Part shown: positions 37,646-46,053 of the stretch, one piece after another | Position numbering within the stretch: the stretch's first letter is position 1 | How the letters are laid out: each line of letters opens with the position of its first letter | From: Aliiroseovarius lamellibrachiae | GTDB taxonomy: Bacteria > Pseudomonadota > Alphaproteobacteria > Rhodobacterales > Rhodobacteraceae | Assembly (NCBI RefSeq): GCF_018599245.1 | Contig: NZ_JAHEVJ010000008.1 | Coordinates: 62,001-126,000, forward strand | DNA: 64,000 nt | Direction of reading: 5' to 3' | Notes under the pieces: generated by a model | What the model saw: only the letters and a program-made list of their open reading frames with translations | Database searches by the model: none | Told to the model about the DNA's origin: nothing | Position numbers and translations under genes: made by a program

Positions 37646-38905
37646 ATGTCGCAATTAAAGAAATCCTGGGTCGAGAGCGCGAACTCGCCCAACACCCCCT
37701 TCCCTTTGAACAACCTGCCCTACGGCGTGTTTTCAGTGGGCGAGGATGAACCGCGCTGTGGCGTGGCCATTGGGGATATGATCCTTGATGTGGCCGCCGC
37801 CGAGGAACTGGGCCTGATTGAAATCAGCGATGATCCGGTCTTTGACGTGCCGTTCTGGAACGAGCTGATGGAACTCGGCTCGGACGCATGGGCCGCATTG
37901 CGCGCGCGTTTGGTGCAATTGCTGGCAGAAGGCGCAAGCGAACGTGCCGCCGTGGAACCCCTTTTGGTGGCCCACACGGATGCCGACCTGCATATGCCGT
38001 TCCTCGTCTCGGAATACACCGACTTCTACGCCGGTCGTCAGCACGCGGCCAACATGGGCGCAATTCTGCGCGGCTCCCCCGATCTGCCCGCCAACTGGCT
38101 GCACATCCCGATCGGTTACAACGGCCGTGCCAGCTCGGTTGTGGTGTCCGGCACCGACATCCATCGCCCCAACGGTCAGCGCAAAGCGCCCGACGCCGAG
38201 ATGCCCAGCTTTGGCCCCTCGGCCCGGTTGGATATCGAGTTGGAAATGGGCGCCATCGTCGGCAAGCCTTCTGCCTTTGGCCAGCCGATCACCGTGGACG
38301 AAGCGGATGATATGATCTTTGGTTACGTGCTTTTGAACGACTGGTCCGCGCGCGACATTCAGGGCTGGGAATACCAACCGCTTGGCCCGTTTCAGGGCAA
38401 AGCGTTCGGCACGTCAATCAGCCCCTGGATCGTGACCGCGAGCGCACTGGAAGCGTTCCGCGCGCCTACACCGGAGCGTGAAAAGGAACTGCTGCCCTAT
38501 CTCGATGGATCAAAAGACGGGCTTTATGACATTGAACTTCAGGTGCTGATGCAGCCTGAAGGAGCCGCGAAAGCCAGCGTTGTGGGGGAAACCAACTACA
38601 CCCGCATGTATTACTCGGCCGCTGAACAGCTCTGCCACCACGCCATCGGCGGGTGCGCGATGAATGTCGGCGATCTTCTGGGATCCGGCACCATTTCTGG
38701 CCCCACCAAAACCGAATACGGATCCTTGATGGAAATGAGCTGGGCAGGCCGCGAACCCTTCACGCTCGACACAGGCGAAACCCGCACCTTTATCGAGGAC
38801 GGCGACACGTTGACCCTGCGCGGCGCGGCCAAAGGGGATGGTTTCCAAATCGGCTTCGGCGATTGCACCGGAAAAATCCTGCCCGCAATCAACTGGCCCA
38901 AATAA
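37646..38905 (+). CDS. fahA: fumarylacetoacetase
   Basis: Last enzyme of the pathway: fumarylacetoacetate to fumarate and acetoacetate. The 419 residues show the metal ligands in YTDFYAGRQHA, DIELEMGAIVG and LLNDWSARDIQGWEYQPLGP. FQGKAFGTSISPW and GCAMNVGDLLGSGTISGPT complete the active site. The ATG giving MSQLKKSWVES follows GTGAGGACACAT; four upstream codons are rejected. Confidence 0.95.
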   Translation: MSQLKKSWVESANSPNTPFPLNNLPYGVFSVGEDEPRCGVAIGDMILDVAAAEELGLIEISDDPVFDVPFWNELMELGSDAWAALRARLVQLLAEGASERAAVEPLLVAHTDADLHMPFLVSEYTDFYAGRQHAANMGAILRGSPDLPANWLHIPIGYNGRASSVVVSGTDIHRPNGQRKAPDAEMPSFGPSARLDIELEMGAIVGKPSAFGQPITVDEADDMIFGYVLLNDWSARDIQGWEYQPLGPFQGKAFGTSISPWIVTASALEAFRAPTPEREKELLPYLDGSKDGLYDIELQVLMQPEGAAKASVVGETNYTRMYYSAAEQLCHHAIGGCAMNVGDLLGSGTISGPTKTEYGSLMEMSWAGREPFTLDTGETRTFIEDGDTLTLRGAAKGDGFQIGFGDCTGKILPAINWPK

Positions 38906-39033
38906 TCCCCCGGCGCGGGTAAAACCCCAACCTCGCCGGGCCAAAAACAACCCATTCCGGCAGATGATGCTGATCAAACACACCCGGGCAGAATCATATT
39001 ATGATGCCCGCATCCACGAAGGAAAACCCGACC

Positions 39034-39984
39034 ATGGCAAAAGCTTTTGCATCCCAAGGTGACATGACAGAAAAGAAAATCACCTTTAGCGAAGTGGGCA
39101 AAGATATCTATGCCTTCACCGCCGAGGGCGACCCAAACTCAGGCGTGATCATTGGCGACGACAGCGTGATGATCGTCGAGGCGCAGGCCACCCCGCGTCT
39201 GGCAAACAAAGTCATCGAATGCGTGCGGTCTGTGACCGACAAACCAATTTCACACGTCGTTCTCACCCACTATCATGCGGTGCGCGTGCTTGGGGCCTCT
39301 GCCTTTGGCGCCGATCAAATCATCATGGGCGACGCGGCCCGCGCGATGGTTGTGGAACGCGGCCAGGAAGATTGGGACAGCGAGTTTCAACGCTTTCCGC
39401 GCCTGTTCGAAGGGTACGAATCCATCCCCGGCCTGACCTATCCGACCACCACATTCTCGGACGATATGACCGTGTACCTCGGCAATCGTCGCATCGACCT
39501 GATGCACCTTGGCCGCGCCCACACAGCAGGCGACATCGTGATCCATGTGCCCGATGAAAACGTGATGTTCACCGGTGACATCGTTGAATACCACTCGGCT
39601 TGCTATTGCGGCGACGGACACTTCAGCGACTGGGGCGAAACGCTTGACAACATCGCCTCCTTCGATGTGGATGCCATCGCGCCGGGTCGTGGCGACGCCC
39701 TTGTCGGCAAAGATATGGTCAACGCCGCGATTGAAAACACCCGCGATTTTGTCGAAAGCACCTATCGCCCCGCCGCCCGCGTGGCCGCCCGCAACGGCAC
39801 CCTGAAAGAAGCCTGGGACGCCGTGCGCGCCGAATGCGATCCAAAGTTCGGCGACTACGCCATCTATGAACACTGCCTGCCCTTCAACGTCGCCCGCGCC
39901 TTTGACGAAGCCCGCGGCATCGACACCCCCCGCATCTGGACCGCCCAGCGCGATATCGAAATGTGGGAGGCCTTGCAGGGCTAA
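39034..39984 (+). CDS. MBL-fold metallo-hydrolase-like protein with altered metal site
   Basis: A 316-residue beta-lactamase-fold protein. The usual HxHxDH metal motif reads HYHAVRV here, keeping both first histidines but replacing the Asp and third His. HLGRAHTAGDIVIHVPDENV and MFTGDIVEYHS supply the later HxxxxHTxGD and Asp positions. A one-metal or non-hydrolytic role is possible. AAGGAAAACCCGACC precedes the ATG. The gene sits between fumarylacetoacetase and the FAD monooxygenase, so a role in the same catabolic route, perhaps thioester or lactone cleavage, is inferred only. Confidence 0.8.
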   Translation: MAKAFASQGDMTEKKITFSEVGKDIYAFTAEGDPNSGVIIGDDSVMIVEAQATPRLANKVIECVRSVTDKPISHVVLTHYHAVRVLGASAFGADQIIMGDAARAMVVERGQEDWDSEFQRFPRLFEGYESIPGLTYPTTTFSDDMTVYLGNRRIDLMHLGRAHTAGDIVIHVPDENVMFTGDIVEYHSACYCGDGHFSDWGETLDNIASFDVDAIAPGRGDALVGKDMVNAAIENTRDFVESTYRPAARVAARNGTLKEAWDAVRAECDPKFGDYAIYEHCLPFNVARAFDEARGIDTPRIWTAQRDIEMWEALQG

Positions 39985-39998
39985 GTCAGACAAACCGG

Positions 39999-40035
39999 CC
40001 TTTTCCTCTTTCTGGAAATATCCCCGCCGGAGGCA
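39999..40035. repeat. 37-bp intergenic motif, copy B
   Basis: CCTTTTCCTCTTTC, three variable bases, AAATATCC, one base, CGCCGGAGGCA. It lies between the MBL gene and the FAD monooxygenase. It matches copy A at 6674-6710 at 32 of 37 positions although the surrounding genes are unrelated. Confidence 0.5.
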
Positions 40036-40121
40036 TCTGACATCACACCAAACACCAGCGCCTGCCCCTTGGGCGCTGGCACCGCCAAACCGCGCCACAC
40101 CGCCCGTCGGAGGAGGACCAA

Positions 40122-41732
40122 ATGACCAAGATCTTTGAAACCCCGCTTTACGCATACAAGCGCAGCAAGGACCAAGGGGCAGGTGCCCCCATCCGGCACA
40201 AAGTGGTGATTATCGGCGCAGGGCCTGTGGGCCTCGCGATGGGCATTGACCTTGCGCAAGAGGGCATCGAAACGGTCATTATTGATGACAACGACAAGGT
40301 TTCCTTCGGATCACGCGCGATCTGCTTTGCCAAACGTCCGCTGGAAATCCTCGACCGACTCGGCTGCGGCCAGCCGATGGTCGACAAGGGTGTCGAATGG
40401 GATGTGGGCAAGGTCTTCTTTGACGACCGCGAAGTCTATAAGTTTGACCTGCTTCCAGAAGAAGGCCACCAACGCCCCGCCTTCGTCAACCTTCAGCAGT
40501 ATTATTTCGAAGAATACCTGGTGAACCGCGTGCGCGAGCTGGAAGCCGCCGGTGCCCCAATCGAGATCCGCGGTGGAAATAAAGTCACCGCCATTGGCAC
40601 CCATGACGACCACGTCACATTGGAAATCGACACCCAAGAAGGGTCCTATAACCTCGAAGCCGAGTGGCTGATCCCCTGTGACGGCGCCGGGTCCCCCACC
40701 CGCAAAATGCTCGGCCTCGATTTTGTCGGCCGCGTGTTCGAAGACAACTTCCTGATTGCCGACGTGATCATGGAGGCTGACTTCCCGACCGAACGCTGGT
40801 TCTGGTTTGATCCGCCCTTTAACAAAGGCCAATCCGCGCTGTTGCACAAACAGCCCGACGGCGTGTGGCGCATTGATCTTCAATTGGGTTGGGACATCGA
40901 CAAAGAAGAAGAGAAAAAGCCCGAAAACGTCATCCCGCGCCTTAAGGCGATGCTGGGTGACGATGTCCAGTTTGAGCTGGAGTGGGTCTCGATCTACACC
41001 TTCCAATGTCGCCGCATGGAAGCATTCCGCCACGGTCGCGTGATGTTCGCAGGCGACGCCGCACACCAAGTGTCGCCCTTTGGCGCACGGGGTGCAAACT
41101 CCGGCCTGCAAGACACAGATAACCTCGCGTGGAAACTGAAACTGGTGATGGAGGGCAAAGCCCCCGACAGCCTGCTTGACAGCTATAACGCCGAACGCGT
41201 GCATGGGGCTGAGGAAAACATCCTGAACTCGTCACGTTCCACCGACTTCATCACCCCAAAATCCGAGATGAGCCGCCTGCTGCGCGACGCGGTGCTGGAC
41301 TTGTCCGAGCATCACGAATTTGCGCGCCCCTTGGTGAACTCCGGCCGTCTGTCCGTGCCCTGCACCTATGATGGCTCGCCGCTGAATTCATCAGACGCGC
41401 TGGACGGCCCAGCCCGGACCCGACCCGGATCCGCCTGTCCTGATGTCCCCTTGGGGGATGACTATCTACTGCCGAAACTTGGCGGAAAATTCACCCTTCT
41501 GACCATCGACGCCGATGCGCCCGACATGGTGGAAGAAGACGGGATTACCGTTGCCCGGCTTGCGCTTTCTGTGAAAGACGACAAATCCGGTGCGCTCAAA
41601 GCCCGCTATATGGGGGATGCCACGTCTGCTGTCTATTTGATCCGCCCCGATCAGCATGTGGCCGCACGCCGCCCCAACTATGACGACAACCTGTTTCGCG
41701 CCGCCATCCGCCGCGCAACTGGCAAGGAGTAA
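40122..41732 (+). CDS. FAD-dependent aromatic monooxygenase (class A flavoprotein)
   Basis: A 536-residue flavoprotein hydroxylase of the PHBH/MhpA type. The FAD-binding GAGPVGLAMGIDLAQEG is at about residues 33-49. The DG motif is in IPCDGAGSPTRKML and the GD motif is in MFAGDAAHQVSPFGARGANS. A C-terminal thioredoxin-like extension follows. The substrate is not visible in sequence. As no 4-hydroxyphenylpyruvate dioxygenase is encoded here, hydroxylation of a phenolic acid to homogentisate is an attractive inference. The DUF2783 gene follows five bases later. Confidence 0.88.
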   Translation: MTKIFETPLYAYKRSKDQGAGAPIRHKVVIIGAGPVGLAMGIDLAQEGIETVIIDDNDKVSFGSRAICFAKRPLEILDRLGCGQPMVDKGVEWDVGKVFFDDREVYKFDLLPEEGHQRPAFVNLQQYYFEEYLVNRVRELEAAGAPIEIRGGNKVTAIGTHDDHVTLEIDTQEGSYNLEAEWLIPCDGAGSPTRKMLGLDFVGRVFEDNFLIADVIMEADFPTERWFWFDPPFNKGQSALLHKQPDGVWRIDLQLGWDIDKEEEKKPENVIPRLKAMLGDDVQFELEWVSIYTFQCRRMEAFRHGRVMFAGDAAHQVSPFGARGANSGLQDTDNLAWKLKLVMEGKAPDSLLDSYNAERVHGAEENILNSSRSTDFITPKSEMSRLLRDAVLDLSEHHEFARPLVNSGRLSVPCTYDGSPLNSSDALDGPARTRPGSACPDVPLGDDYLLPKLGGKFTLLTIDADAPDMVEEDGITVARLALSVKDDKSGALKARYMGDATSAVYLIRPDQHVAARRPNYDDNLFRAAIRRATGKE

Positions 41733-41737
41733 GCGAT

Positions 41738-41932
41738 ATGACTGATCTGATCCTGACCCCAAATATCGACGGTGCCGATGATTTCTACGCCGAGCTTCTG
41801 ACCGCGCATGACGGTCTGTCAAAAGAAGACAGCGATGCGTTAAACGCCCGGCTTGTGTTGGTTTTGGCAAACCACATTGGCGATCGAAAGGCGATTTCGC
41901 AGGCCATTAAAACCGCCAAGCTTGGGCGGTAA
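41738..41932 (+). CDS. DUF2783 domain-containing small protein
   Basis: A 64-residue acidic, helical protein (DDFYAELLTAHDGLSKEDSD, then NARLVLVLANHIGD and ISQAIKTAKLG). I recognise this as the DUF2783 family, which to my knowledge accompanies FAD monooxygenases of this kind; it may be a small subunit or stabiliser. It is the last gene of the operon, with a strong hairpin about 110 bp downstream. Confidence 0.75.
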   Translation: MTDLILTPNIDGADDFYAELLTAHDGLSKEDSDALNARLVLVLANHIGDRKAISQAIKTAKLGR

Positions 41933-42038
41933 GACCCCCAGGCATTCAAACACCCCCGCCCATGCGATGATGCATTCGCACGGATGGGACACGGATGAAA
42001 TTCCGCTCTTTTGCGCATCTGTGGGCGGCTCTGAAAAC

Positions 42039-42079
42039 AAGACGCTGCGTTACATCCAAAACCTGTATCGCAGCGTCTT
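42039..42079. terminator. bidirectional terminator between two convergent operons
   Basis: AAGACGCTGCG and CGCAGCGTCTT form a perfect 11-bp stem that extends inward through ACA/TGT. On the minus strand it is followed by TTGTTTT, on the plus strand by TCTCT. It separates the aromatic-degradation operon from the Rieske oxygenase operon. Confidence 0.75.
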
Positions 42080-42188
42080 TCTCTGGCCAAAAACCAAGAA
42101 CCATTTTGAGGGACACGAGACCACCCGCGCTGGTGCGAGGTCGCTTTCGTTGCCCTGCCCCACTTTACCTTGATGTTTGGCCGTAATC

Positions 42189-43247
42189 TCAGGCTTTGAA
42201 CTGAACGACCAACCGGTCGGCAACAGCAACGCTCTGGCACGTTAAGATGTCGCCTTGGTCAATGTCGCTGTCCTCTAACGCCATCCGAGCGCGCATATGA
42301 ACTTTTCCCTCGGTCAAGCGGGCCTTGCACGCACCACACACGCCAGATTGACAGCTGAAAGGCGGGGCCAGACCGGCCGCGCGGATGGCCTCCAAAATTG
42401 TTTGCCCCTTTGCGACAGGCACGTCGTGCGTGGTGCCGTTCAGGATGACCTGTGCTGTGGCGGCGGTGCCCTCGATGCTGGTGTCTTGCGTGTCCGCCCC
42501 GCCAAAGCTTTCCATGTGGATGCGCGCCTCAGGTACATCCACCCCCATCAGCGCGGCCTTCACGTCTTGGTTCATTGTTCCGGGGCCGCATATCCAGTAC
42601 TGGACATCTTGCGCGACTGGCGGCGTTTCCGACAAAGCCGCCTTGACCACCCCGGCATCCACCCTACCCTTGTGCCAAGGTTTGAACCACGACCAGATCG
42701 ACGGCGCCGACAACACATGGCGCAGCGTGAACCGGTCGGGATGGGCCTTGGCCAAAGTCTCCAGTTCGTCTTTGAACAGAATGCTGTCAGCATCCATATT
42801 GCCATAGATCAGATGCGCGACCGAGTGCGGCTCGTCAGCCAGCACAGCATTGATCATTGCAAACAATGGGGTGATCCCGCTACCGGCACCAAAGAACATA
42901 TGTGTCCGGCGCAGGCGCGCATCCGGCGACAGGCAAAACCCGCCAAACGGCGCCATCACATCAAGCGTGTCACCGACCCGCAGCCCCTCCGCCATGTGGT
43001 TGGACACGACGCCCTTTGCAACCCGCTTCACCGTAATGCGCAAACCCGCGACAGGTGGGTTTGAAATGGTGTAACAGCGCCGATGTTCTGCCCCATCAAT
43101 TGTGACGCGCAGGGTCAGATGCTGACCAGCGGTCCACCGAAAAACCTGTTTCAATTCCGGTGGCACGTCGAAGGTTACGCTTGTGGCCGCGCCGCCGATT
43201 TCGGGCGTTATGTTGGCGACGATCAGGGGGTAAAAGATGCGGGTCAT
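42189..43247 (-). CDS. NAD(P)H-dependent oxygenase reductase (FAD plus plant-type 2Fe-2S)
   Basis: Electron-transfer partner for an oxygenase, 352 residues. The N-terminal ferredoxin-reductase part has RRCYTISNPP (flavin site), HMFFGAGSGITPLFAMI (NAD(P)H site) and YWICGPGTMNQDV. The C-terminal ferredoxin domain has cysteines C-x4-C-x2-C in CQSGVCGACKARL and the fourth in ILTCQSV. The layout is that of PaaE and GbcB reductases. It is the last gene of the operon and most likely serves the Rieske oxygenase encoded three genes upstream. Confidence 0.9.
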   Translation of the reverse strand: MTRIFYPLIVANITPEIGGAATSVTFDVPPELKQVFRWTAGQHLTLRVTIDGAEHRRCYTISNPPVAGLRITVKRVAKGVVSNHMAEGLRVGDTLDVMAPFGGFCLSPDARLRRTHMFFGAGSGITPLFAMINAVLADEPHSVAHLIYGNMDADSILFKDELETLAKAHPDRFTLRHVLSAPSIWSWFKPWHKGRVDAGVVKAALSETPPVAQDVQYWICGPGTMNQDVKAALMGVDVPEARIHMESFGGADTQDTSIEGTAATAQVILNGTTHDVPVAKGQTILEAIRAAGLAPPFSCQSGVCGACKARLTEGKVHMRARMALEDSDIDQGDILTCQSVAVADRLVVQFKA

Positions 43248-43256
43248 GACATGTCC

Positions 43257-43742
43257 TCAACGATAGTCATAGGTTGTTTCAAGCCCAAGGATCACCAAGG
43301 CTCCTAGGTGCGATGCGACGCGGAATCGATCCGTTCTATTCATTTTCCCTGTTCGCCCACCCCAAGTGTAATTCACCCGACTTTTCGCGGTAATGACCGT
43401 GGCCGCGCCGACGGTTTCCGACGACAATTTGGGCGCGTTGGCTGTGGTTTCTGTGTAACCCTTCATCGCCTCGGCAAAAGCAGGGTCCAATCGCCAGTCC
43501 GGCAAGGTTTCCCAGTCAGCGACGGCATAGGTGATGTGATCATCGGGCTGCCCCATGCCATATTTTATGGTGATGCGATGCTCTGCGTCAGGATGCCAAT
43601 CACGCCAATTTGCAGCGCGTGTGGTTTCATTGGTGGCGGCAAAATAGCGATTTGCCAAGTCCAGGGGCGTGTCCCTCGGAGCGGAAACCGCAAGGCCCGT
43701 GGCCAGCGCAATACCTGTAAATGTTGCATAAATGCGTTTCAT
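43257..43742 (-). CDS. putative exported NTF2/SnoaL-like protein
   Basis: A 161-residue protein with a signal peptide (MKRIYATFTGIALATGLAVS). The mature part looks like a small NTF2-type cone fold: LDLANRYFAATNETTRAANW early and aromatic-rich strands later. I cannot assign a family with confidence. Its start overlaps the stop of the six-TM gene by four bases, so it is part of the oxygenase operon; an exported binding or scavenging role is only a guess. Confidence 0.5.
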   Translation of the reverse strand: MKRIYATFTGIALATGLAVSAPRDTPLDLANRYFAATNETTRAANWRDWHPDAEHRITIKYGMGQPDDHITYAVADWETLPDWRLDPAFAEAMKGYTETTANAPKLSSETVGAATVITAKSRVNYTWGGRTGKMNRTDRFRVASHLGALVILGLETTYDYR

Positions 43743-44626
43743 ATCTCGTCTTTCACTTGGTTGATGCGCCCGGTGATTTCGGACAAGCGCGAAAACGCTT
43801 GAAGGGTCATCGGCAGGATCAGCGCGCTTTCCACGAAATCCCAGCTATAGGTGACAATCGAAAAAACCTTGCCGGCTGTGATGTCAATTTCCTGCGTGGC
43901 AAACCACAGGTTGAACATGACCAGCCCGACCAAAGCGGTAAAAATCAGGCCGTAAACCAGACCCTCTGTGTCCGACAGGCGGACCTCTGACTTTCGCAGA
44001 GACAACAGATGCGCGCCGAGACGAGGGAGCGAGTGGGTTTCCAGGATGCCAACCTGTTTTTCGGTCTGCGTGTTCAGCGCCCGGTTCAGCCGAAAGAAAC
44101 GGCGATGCGCCATTCCATAGATTGCCAGCATCACCGCGAACGCCCCGACTGCGACCAGGGCCAGCGTTGTGTGAAATGTCGCCAGAATGACCACAGCCGC
44201 CGCGGCGCGGATCAGCGCAGTCATGCTTTCCGGCGCCTCCGTTTCCAGGAAATCCACCAGTTCACGGCCCATATCCAACCGCGCGTTCAGGCGTGACACC
44301 GGCACGTTCGGCGAGCGGCTCGCCAACGCCTTTCCCAACTCAACCCGCATGATGCCATAGGCGCGCGTGTCATACAGACGGCGCAGCGTACCCAACACGA
44401 TTAATGCGCCCAGCGCGCCCCCCAGCTGCCAGAACGCCGTGAAATCGCCGCCCAACAATCCGTCGATCGCATACCCGATCAACAATGGGATCAATGCCAG
44501 CACTGCGACCTCAACCAAAGTCATGGCCCAGGTCACGCCGAGCTGCGGCCAGAACGCAGCGAACAGGCCGCGCAGGGTCAAGGGCTTCCCGTCTATCAAT
44601 GACACTCGGCGTTGGGAGATATTCAT
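43739..44626 (-). CDS. ABC-type six-transmembrane domain protein without ATPase domain
   Basis: A 295-residue membrane protein with about six hydrophobic segments (for example LVEVAVLALIPLLIGYAIDG, VVILATFHTTLALVAVGAFA and LIFTALVGLVMFN). It resembles the membrane half of an exporter-type ABC protein. No Walker A, signature or Walker B follows, and no separate ATPase is encoded next to it. Both ends overlap neighbours by four bases. Transport of the oxygenase substrate or product is inferred from context. Confidence 0.75.
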   Translation of the reverse strand: MNISQRRVSLIDGKPLTLRGLFAAFWPQLGVTWAMTLVEVAVLALIPLLIGYAIDGLLGGDFTAFWQLGGALGALIVLGTLRRLYDTRAYGIMRVELGKALASRSPNVPVSRLNARLDMGRELVDFLETEAPESMTALIRAAAAVVILATFHTTLALVAVGAFAVMLAIYGMAHRRFFRLNRALNTQTEKQVGILETHSLPRLGAHLLSLRKSEVRLSDTEGLVYGLIFTALVGLVMFNLWFATQEIDITAGKVFSIVTYSWDFVESALILPMTLQAFSRLSEITGRINQVKDEI

Positions 44627-45780
44627 TCGTCTTGGCTTTTCATGAATTCAAGGATCGCCTTTTGGTGGTTCACAATCGGGCTTTCCCCAACCGCCGCGGG
44701 GCCAATTTCCAGATAGGGGCTTTCCAGCGACTTCTGCTGTTGTTCACAGGCATAAATATCCTCTGCTGTGAAATCGCCCGACGCCATAGGGTCATCTTCC
44801 CCGGTAACGTCGTCGCCTTGGTATTTTCCGCCACCGAACCCCTTCCAGAAATTCCAGCTGCTCCACCCTTGTTTGGTAAAATCCCAGCTGGACGTATTGG
44901 CCAGCTTGGTGCGGTTTTCGATCCGCGTCAGGTTTGGGCCCAGCGGTGTGATGACAAAGATGTTCCAACTGTCTTCAGAGGCGCCCAGCCCAAGGCCCGG
45001 AAACAGCATCGGCACCCAAGCGCCAACATGCGGTTCCGGAATGACGCGGGGCGTGGGAAGGTTTGCCTCCAGATCCTTGCCGTAATCCTGCGCGGGCGGC
45101 TCCCAGAAATGGTAATGCGGCCCCTTCCAGCCAAATTCAGCACGCGCGTGGTCATACATATGCAGCGTGTTCGAATGCAGGTGGCTCAGGTGATAGACGT
45201 CGATGTAATTCTCGACCACAATCTTCCAGTTCGCCTTGATCTCATAGCTCTGGCGCGCCTCCGGGTATTCGACCAGCTCCTCTGGCTTATGTGGGCCAAG
45301 ATCAGCATCAACCGCCCCGAACCACTCGCCCAAAGACGGCGGGGTCGGGTGGGGATGCACAAACAGCATGCCCCGCCAGATATCAACAGCCGCGGGCTTC
45401 AACCCAAGGCATTTTTTGTCGATGCCGTCGGGGTATTCCGTCGCCTCGTCCGGGACCGAGATCAGGTTGCCCTCAAGGTCATAGGTCCAGTCATGATAGG
45501 GGCAAGTCAGCGCCTTTTGCGTCTTGCCGACAGCGCGGATCAATTGCGTGCCACGGTGGCGGCAAATATTGTGAAACGCGCGCAACCGGTGGTCGCGGCC
45601 CATCACGATAAAGATGTTGTTCAACCCGGCCTGAACCGAGATGAAATGCCCCGGCTCCGGCACATCCTCGACCAGTCCGGCGTAACGCCAGCTGCGCGAA
45701 AAAATCAGTTTCTGTTCGCGGTCAAACCAATCTTGCGAGGTATAAGCCTCAACCGGCATTTCGTGATACATACGTGTCAT
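44623..45780 (-). CDS. Rieske non-heme iron oxygenase, alpha subunit
   Basis: Terminal oxygenase subunit, 385 residues. The Rieske cluster ligands are Cys73/His75 in NICRHRGTQL and Cys93/His96 in LTCPYHDWTY. The mononuclear iron ligands are His197 and His202 in ENYIDVYHLSHLHSN, with the bridging Asp194. There is no small beta subunit, so it is closer to the homo-oligomeric demethylase/monooxygenase types than to the alpha-beta ring dihydroxylases. The substrate is unknown; quaternary amines and aromatic acids are both possible. The operon supplies its reductase. Confidence 0.88.
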   Translation of the reverse strand: MTRMYHEMPVEAYTSQDWFDREQKLIFSRSWRYAGLVEDVPEPGHFISVQAGLNNIFIVMGRDHRLRAFHNICRHRGTQLIRAVGKTQKALTCPYHDWTYDLEGNLISVPDEATEYPDGIDKKCLGLKPAAVDIWRGMLFVHPHPTPPSLGEWFGAVDADLGPHKPEELVEYPEARQSYEIKANWKIVVENYIDVYHLSHLHSNTLHMYDHARAEFGWKGPHYHFWEPPAQDYGKDLEANLPTPRVIPEPHVGAWVPMLFPGLGLGASEDSWNIFVITPLGPNLTRIENRTKLANTSSWDFTKQGWSSWNFWKGFGGGKYQGDDVTGEDDPMASGDFTAEDIYACEQQQKSLESPYLEIGPAAVGESPIVNHQKAILEFMKSQDE

Positions 45781-45789
45781 ATCAAATCC

Positions 45790-46053
45790 TTACACAAGCC
45801 AAATTGCATAGGCGGGGAACAGGTTGGCGGCGATCATCATCAGGCCAAACAGCGCCCATAAAATTGCGACAATCCAAAATAGGATCGGATCTTCGTCACG
45901 GGTGACATCAAACACCAACGCGGTCTGACCAGTCATGATCGTTGGCACCAGCCACCACAGAAAAAGCAGCCCCCAGACCCAATAAAGGCCCATCACTGCC
46001 GCGATCAAAAGGATCGGCAGGGCGACATAGTTGATAACGCGCGTGTTGCTCAT
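45790..46053 (-). CDS. small integral membrane protein
   Basis: An 87-residue protein with about three hydrophobic stretches (INYVALPILLIAAVMGLYWV, WGLLFLWWLVPTIMTGQ and FWIVAILWALFGLMMIAAN). I recognise no family. Its start overlaps the TetR stop by four bases and the oxygenase gene follows after nine bases. It may pair with the six-TM protein of the same operon. Confidence 0.6.
   Translation of the reverse strand: MSNTRVINYVALPILLIAAVMGLYWVWGLLFLWWLVPTIMTGQTALVFDVTRDEDPILFWIVAILWALFGLMMIAANLFPAYAIWLV

Noticed and set aside
39250-40155. 301-codon open frame on the minus strand
   Set aside because: It is antisense to the MBL-fold gene and is rich in glycine and valine from reversed GC-rich codons.
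42189-43247. Phenylacetyl-CoA epoxidase reductase PaaE
   Set aside because: The domain order is the same, but no paaABCD genes are near; the Rieske oxygenase in the same operon is the better partner.
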